Shown piece by piece: positions 60,000 through 64,000 of a stretch of DNA of 64,000 bases. Each line of letters starts with the position of its first letter. Position 1 is the first letter of the stretch. The position numbers and the translations under genes are program-made. The DNA lies in NCBI RefSeq assembly GCF_008364685.1, contig NZ_VTTL01000010.1, forward strand, positions 62,001-126,000, read 5' to 3'. The DNA comes from Xanthobacter oligotrophicus (GTDB taxonomy: Bacteria; Pseudomonadota; Alphaproteobacteria; Rhizobiales; Xanthobacteraceae). The notes below the pieces were generated by a model, which was given only the letters and a program-made list of their open reading frames with translations, searched no databases and had not been told where the DNA came from.

Positions 60000-62495
60000 A
60001 TGACTGCTTCGCTCCGGGTCTTGAGAAATCTGGCTGCCGCCTTTGGGCTCGCCGCGTGCGTCGCGGGAGTTTCGGTGGCCGGTTCCCTCGTCGTGGCAAG
60101 TCCTGCCGCTGCGCAGTCGAGCTCCATCGTCGTCGAGGGCAACCGTCGCGTCGATGCTGAGACTATCCGTTCCTATTTCGGTCCCGGTCCGTACACGGGC
60201 GCCAAGATCGACGAAGCTTGGAAGGCGCTCTACGCGACCGGCCTGTTCTCTGACGTGCAGGTGTCCCAGTCTGGCGGTCGCATCATCGTGCGGGTGTCCG
60301 AGAACGAGGTGATCAACCGCGTCGTCTTCGAGGGCAACCGCAAGATCAAGGACGAGGTCCTTGAGGGCGAGATTCAGTCCAAGGCCCGCGGCGCCCTCTC
60401 CAAGGCCACGGTCCAGGCCGACACCCAACGCATCATCGAGGTCTATCGCCGCTCCGGCCGCTCCGGCGTGCGCGTCAATCCGGTGACCATCGACCGCGGC
60501 AACGGCCGCGTGGATCTCGTGTTCGAGGTCACCGAGGGCGACAAGACCGGCATCAAGGACATCAAGTTCGTCGGCAACAAGGCTTTCTCGGACTGGAAGC
60601 TGAAGGACGTGATCTCCACGACCGCCACCAACTGGCTGTCGTTCCTCAAGTCCACCGACGTGTATGATCCGGACCGGGTGAACTCGGACCAGGAATTGCT
60701 GCGCCGCTTCTACCTGAAGAACGGTTATGCCGACTTCCGCATCATTGGCGCGTCTGCCGAGATGGATCCGGCCGGCGGCGGCTACACCATCACCTTCACC
60801 CTGGACGAGGGCGAGCAGTATCGCTTCGGCAAGGTGGATGTGGTCTCCAACATCCGCGATGTCTCCGGTGAGTCCCTGCGCCGCTCGGTGCGCGCCACCG
60901 AAGGGCAGGTCTACAACGCGGAGCTGGTCGAGAAGTCGGTCGAGAACCTGACCATCGAGGTGTCGAAGAGCGGCTACGCCTTCGCCCAGGTGCGTCCCCG
61001 TGGCGATCGCGACTTCGAGGCCAAGCGCATCAATATCGTGTTCGTGGTCGAGGAAGGCCCGCGGGTCTACATCGAGCGCATCGAGGTGCGCGGCAACACC
61101 CGCACCCGCGACTATGTGGTGCGCCGCGAGTTCGATATCGGCGAGGGCGATGCCTACAATCGCGTGCTTGTCGACCGCGCCGAGCGCCGCCTGCGCAACC
61201 TCGGCTACTTCAAGACCGTCAAGATCACCACCGAGCCCGGCTCCGCGCCCGATCGCGTGATCCTGGTGGTGGACGTGGAAGACCAGCCCACGGGTGAGTT
61301 CGCCATCTCCGGCGGCTACTCCACCGCGGACGGCGTCATCGCCGAGGTCTCGCTGGGCGAGAAGAACTTCCTCGGTCGTGGCCAGTACGTGAAGGTGTCC
61401 GGCTCCATGGGTCAGAACGCCCAGGGTGCGGAATTCTCCTTCACCGAGCCCTACTTCCTCGGCTATCGGCTGGCTGCCGGCTTCGACCTGTACTGGAAAG
61501 AGACCAGCACCACGAGCTACACGCCGTATGGCACCACCACCATCGGAGGCGGCCTGCGCTTCGGCCTGCCCATCACCGACGAGATCACGTTGGCGCTGCG
61601 CTACAATCTCTACCAGCGTGAGATCAATCTCTGCGACAGCTACGTCCAGGGCACGCCTTGGTATGATACCTGCGCGGTGGGTGTGTCGTGGGCCATCCGC
61701 GATGCGGCGGCTCAGGGTGCCACCATCACCTCGGCGCTGGGTTACACCCTGTCCTTCAACGGGCTGGACAACAACCTGAACCCGACCCAGGGCCTCTATG
61801 CGGAGCTCAAGCAGGACTTCGCCGGTATCGGCGGTGACGTGAACTTCATCCGCACCACCGGCGATATCCGTCACTACACGCCTCTGTGGGGTGACTCGGT
61901 GCTCATCCTGCGCACCCAGGCCGGCTATGTGACCTCTTGGGGCGGCGACCAGCTGGATGTGCTCGACAACTTCTACATGGGTCCGAACCTGGTGCGTGGT
62001 TTCGCTCCGTCCGGTATCGGTCCGCGTGATGCTGCCCCGTGCGCTGCTACGAACCTGAGTTCACCCATCGGTTACAACTGCTACAATAATTCGTTGAACG
62101 CCCTCGGCGGTACCACGTACTGGGGTGTATCGGCTGAAGTCCAGTTCCCCTTCGCCTTCCTGCCCAAGGATATCGGCATGAAGGGCGCGATCTTCGCGGA
62201 TGCCGGCTCCCTGTTCGACTACGGTGGACCTAATACCTTCCCGAGTGTGTATAATTGGAATGGTAACAACGTCTACGGTAACGCGAATTACGTGACTTGC
62301 CCTGCGGGTTCGAAGAACACGGCTGGCAACGTCTGCGTGGTCCAGAACGACGACACGGTCCGTTCCTCCATCGGCGCGAGCTTGATCTGGCAGTCGCCCT
62401 TCGGCCCGTTGCGCTTCGACTATGCGTGGGTGCTGTCGCAGGCGAGCTACGACCGGACCCAGGCGTTCCGCTTCTCCGGCGGCACGCGCTTCTGA
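60000..62495 (+). CDS. bamA: Outer membrane protein assembly factor BamA
   Basis: BamA folds beta-barrel proteins into the outer membrane. The 831-residue protein has a signal peptide ending at AAAQS, five POTRA domains (about 40-410; SSIVVEGNRRVDAETIRSYF starts POTRA1) and a 16-strand barrel ending in SFGGTRF-like FRFSGGTRF. Extracellular loops hold three cysteine pairs: LCDSYVQGTPWYDTC, PCAATNLSSPIGYNC and TCPAGSKNTAGNVC. Codons in the last two loops (about 62040-62345) are AT-richer than the rest. The ATG at 60000 is preferred; a TTG at 59940 would add 20 residues before the signal peptide. Confidence 0.96.
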   Translation: MTASLRVLRNLAAAFGLAACVAGVSVAGSLVVASPAAAQSSSIVVEGNRRVDAETIRSYFGPGPYTGAKIDEAWKALYATGLFSDVQVSQSGGRIIVRVSENEVINRVVFEGNRKIKDEVLEGEIQSKARGALSKATVQADTQRIIEVYRRSGRSGVRVNPVTIDRGNGRVDLVFEVTEGDKTGIKDIKFVGNKAFSDWKLKDVISTTATNWLSFLKSTDVYDPDRVNSDQELLRRFYLKNGYADFRIIGASAEMDPAGGGYTITFTLDEGEQYRFGKVDVVSNIRDVSGESLRRSVRATEGQVYNAELVEKSVENLTIEVSKSGYAFAQVRPRGDRDFEAKRINIVFVVEEGPRVYIERIEVRGNTRTRDYVVRREFDIGEGDAYNRVLVDRAERRLRNLGYFKTVKITTEPGSAPDRVILVVDVEDQPTGEFAISGGYSTADGVIAEVSLGEKNFLGRGQYVKVSGSMGQNAQGAEFSFTEPYFLGYRLAAGFDLYWKETSTTSYTPYGTTTIGGGLRFGLPITDEITLALRYNLYQREINLCDSYVQGTPWYDTCAVGVSWAIRDAAAQGATITSALGYTLSFNGLDNNLNPTQGLYAELKQDFAGIGGDVNFIRTTGDIRHYTPLWGDSVLILRTQAGYVTSWGGDQLDVLDNFYMGPNLVRGFAPSGIGPRDAAPCAATNLSSPIGYNCYNNSLNALGGTTYWGVSAEVQFPFAFLPKDIGMKGAIFADAGSLFDYGGPNTFPSVYNWNGNNVYGNANYVTCPAGSKNTAGNVCVVQNDDTVRSSIGASLIWQSPFGPLRFDYAWVLSQASYDRTQAFRFSGGTRF

Positions 62496-62509
62496 TCCCG
62501 ATCCTGCAA

Positions 62510-62558
62510 GGCGGGCGCTGGAGGGTGGTGGCTTTGGCCCCGCCCTCCAGCGCCCGCC
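62510..62558 (+). terminator. Long GC-rich hairpin after bamA
   Basis: GGCGGGCGCTGGAGGG (62510-62525) pairs perfectly over 16 bases with CCCTCCAGCGCCCGCC (62543-62558); the loop is 17 bases. No T-run follows, so it may protect the bamA mRNA or reduce read-through into lpxD rather than fully terminate. Confidence 0.55.
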
Positions 62559-62588
62559 GCGTTCTTAGCGCCCGGGCGTATCCTTCCC

Positions 62589-63686
62589 ATGAGCCATGAC
62601 GTCTTCTTCCCGCTTCCGGCGCCCCTCACCCTCGCGGAGGTGGCGACCCTCAGCGGGGCGCAGCTGGCTGTCGCCGATGAGGCGCAGGCCGCCGAACTGG
62701 GCGCGCGCATCATCACCGGCGTCGGCACCCTGGAAACGGCGGGACCGGACGAGCTTGCCTTCTGCGATACCGTCCAGTTCGCCGAGAAGCTCGGTACGGT
62801 GCGGGCCGGGGCGGTCATTACCTCCGAGCGGTTCGCCGCAAAGGCGCCGCCTGGCCTGACGCTACTCATTGCGGCGCGGCCCGCGGCAGCCTTTCTCGCC
62901 GTCACCCGAACCTTGTTCCCCGCAGCGCTCAAACCGCTGTCCATCTTCGGCCAGGATGGCGTCGCTCCGGGCGCGCAGGTGCATCCCAAGGCGCGGCTGG
63001 AGGACGGCGTGACGGTGGATCCCGGCGCCGTGATCGGACCCGGCGCTGAAATCGGCGCGGGAACCGTCGTATGCGCGGGCGCCATCATCGGGCCGAATGT
63101 CCGCATTGGCCGCAATTGCGCCATCGGGCCCTGTGCCAGCATCATCCATGCGTTTCTCGGCAACGGCGTGATCATCCATGGCGGCGCGCGCATCGGCTCG
63201 GACGGCTTCGGCTATCAGCCGAGCCCCAAGGGCCATGTGAAGGTGCCGCAGATCGGCCGGGTGGTGATCCAGGACGACGTGGAAATCGGCGCTAACACCA
63301 CCATCGACCGCGGCGCCCTGACCGATACGGTGATCGGCGAGGGCACCAAGATCGACAATCTGGTGCAGATCGCCCACAACGTGGTGACCGGCCGGCATTG
63401 CATCATCGTGTCCCAGACCGGTATTTCCGGGTCCACCACGCTCGGGGATTTCGTGATGCTGGGCGGCCAGGTGGGCGTGGTGGGCCATGCCACCATCGGC
63501 ACGGGAGCGCAGATTGCCGCCTCCAGCAACGTGAAGGGCGATGTGCCGCCCGGCGTGCGCTGGGGCGGTTCGCCGGCCAAGCCCGTGCGCGAATGGTTCC
63601 GCGAGGTGACGACCCTCAAGCGTCTTGCCGCGGCCAGCGCCCGGCGGGACGCCAATGACGGGGAAGGGGAAGGATCGGGGGAATGA
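62589..63686 (+). CDS. lpxD: UDP-3-O-(3-hydroxymyristoyl)glucosamine N-acyltransferase
   Basis: LpxD adds the N-linked hydroxyacyl chain in lipid A synthesis. The 365-residue protein has the uridine-binding N-terminal domain (1-105) and a left-handed beta-helix of hexapeptide repeats (about 115-320). The helix contains [70 protein letters not shown], with the catalytic histidine in QIAHNV. The stop overlaps the fabZ start (ATGA). Confidence 0.97.
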   Translation: MSHDVFFPLPAPLTLAEVATLSGAQLAVADEAQAAELGARIITGVGTLETAGPDELAFCDTVQFAEKLGTVRAGAVITSERFAAKAPPGLTLLIAARPAAAFLAVTRTLFPAALKPLSIFGQDGVAPGAQVHPKARLEDGVTVDPGAVIGPGAEIGAGTVVCAGAIIGPNVRIGRNCAIGPCASIIHAFLGNGVIIHGGARIGSDGFGYQPSPKGHVKVPQIGRVVIQDDVEIGANTTIDRGALTDTVIGEGTKIDNLVQIAHNVVTGRHCIIVSQTGISGSTTLGDFVMLGGQVGVVGHATIGTGAQIAASSNVKGDVPPGVRWGGSPAKPVREWFREVTTLKRLAAASARRDANDGEGEGSGE

Positions 63687-64000
63687 ACGATACGACGCAC
63701 GCCGCCGAAGGTGCGGCGCCGAAGGTGCTCGCCAGCGCCGACATCCTCAAGGTGCTCACCTGCCTGCCCCACCGCTATCCGTTCCTCATGGTGGACCGGG
63801 TGGAGCAGATCGACGGCGACCTCTCCTGCGTCGGCATCAAGAATGTGACGGCCAACGAGCCGCACTTCCAGGGCCATTTCCCCGGCAACCCGGTAATGCC
63901 GGGGGTGCTCATCATCGAGGGCATGGCGCAGACCGCGGGCGTCGTCTGTGTGCTCGGCAAGGACAAGGAGAAGCCCTCTCTGGTCTATTTCATGACCATC
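63683..64000 (+). CDS. fabZ: 3-hydroxyacyl-[acyl-carrier-protein] dehydratase FabZ (partial, runs off the window)
   Basis: FabZ dehydrates 3-hydroxyacyl-ACP in fatty acid synthesis and competes with the lipid A enzymes for substrate. The 106 codons present contain [20 protein letters not shown] and the active-site block [19 protein letters not shown], with catalytic H65 and E79. The frame is open to the last base of the window, so about 45-50 residues are missing. GGGGGA lies just before the ATG, which overlaps the lpxD stop. Confidence 0.95.
   Translation, partial: MNDTTHAAEGAAPKVLASADILKVLTCLPHRYPFLMVDRVEQIDGDLSCVGIKNVTANEPHFQGHFPGNPVMPGVLIIEGMAQTAGVVCVLGKDKEKPSLVYFMTI

Noticed and set aside
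59937-61874. A 645-codon minus-strand frame opposite bamA
   Set aside because: Shadow of the GC-rich bamA codons; it crosses the bamA start and shows no known fold.

Overview
The window is chromosomal DNA from a GC-rich alphaproteobacterium of the order Hyphomicrobiales, most likely family Xanthobacteraceae (Xanthobacter, Azorhizobium or Ancylobacter type). This is inferred from several things: the block rpsB-tsf-pyrH-frr-uppS-cdsA-dxr-rseP-bamA-lpxD-fabZ, the short ProS lacking an editing insert, the extended S2 protein, a SUF operon with an Irr-type iron box, a phasin beside clpS-clpA, a zeaxanthin-type hydroxylase (CrtZ), and dispersed palindromes typical of rhizobial relatives. I see no rRNA, tRNA, CRISPR array, transposase or prophage. 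Most of the window is conserved core genome.

Layout. 1-8.8 kb: phasin, clpS, clpA, crtZ (minus), a pterin dehydratase, a class III aminotransferase relative that lacks its PLP lysine, a DUF4239-like membrane protein and rimO (minus). 8.8-14.2 kb: tyrS (minus), anmK, an APC-family permease and an alpha/beta hydrolase (minus). 14.3-22.3 kb: the Fe-S assembly operon (NifS/IscS-type desulfurase, sufB, a secreted CSC-motif protein, sufC, sufD, sufS, sufT, a VOC protein), preceded by a promoter whose start region is covered by an ICE/Irr-type palindrome. 22.3-27.2 kb: an orphan leftward transcription signal, then proS, lolC, lolD and a YdcF/ElyC-family gene. 27.2-31.5 kb: DUF3253, a 45-residue membrane peptide, two poorly understood envelope proteins flanking a DUF1489 gene, and an XRE-cupin regulator (minus). 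31.6-36.5 kb: thiD (minus), a stand-alone Lrp/AsnC effector domain, and a ugpBAE glycerol-3-phosphate importer without its ATPase gene.

36.9-41.1 kb: two tandem acyltransferase-3/SGNH proteins that arose by duplication, probably O-acetylating a surface polysaccharide. 41.1-51.6 kb: a lipid block. It holds an SCP2-like protein, an acyl-CoA dehydrogenase, a FadN-type bifunctional enzyme and a thiolase (all minus), a MerR regulator, the outer-membrane FadL transporter and a FadD ligase. Together these take up fatty acids, activate them and run beta-oxidation. Very similar TGCA-N-TGCA motifs lie upstream of the thiolase, fadL and the phasin, which could link fatty-acid use to PHB metabolism. 51.7-64 kb: translation factors, isoprenoid and phospholipid precursor enzymes, and outer-membrane biogenesis genes, ending inside fabZ.

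Nothing in the window is an obvious new defence or mobile system. The observations most worth following are the secreted CSC-motif protein inside the suf operon, the lysine-less aminotransferase, the iron box on the suf promoter, the shared TGCA-N-TGCA motif, the orphan leftward unit at 22.4-22.8 kb, the disulfide-rich AT-richer loops of BamA, and at least five families of dispersed intergenic palindromes.
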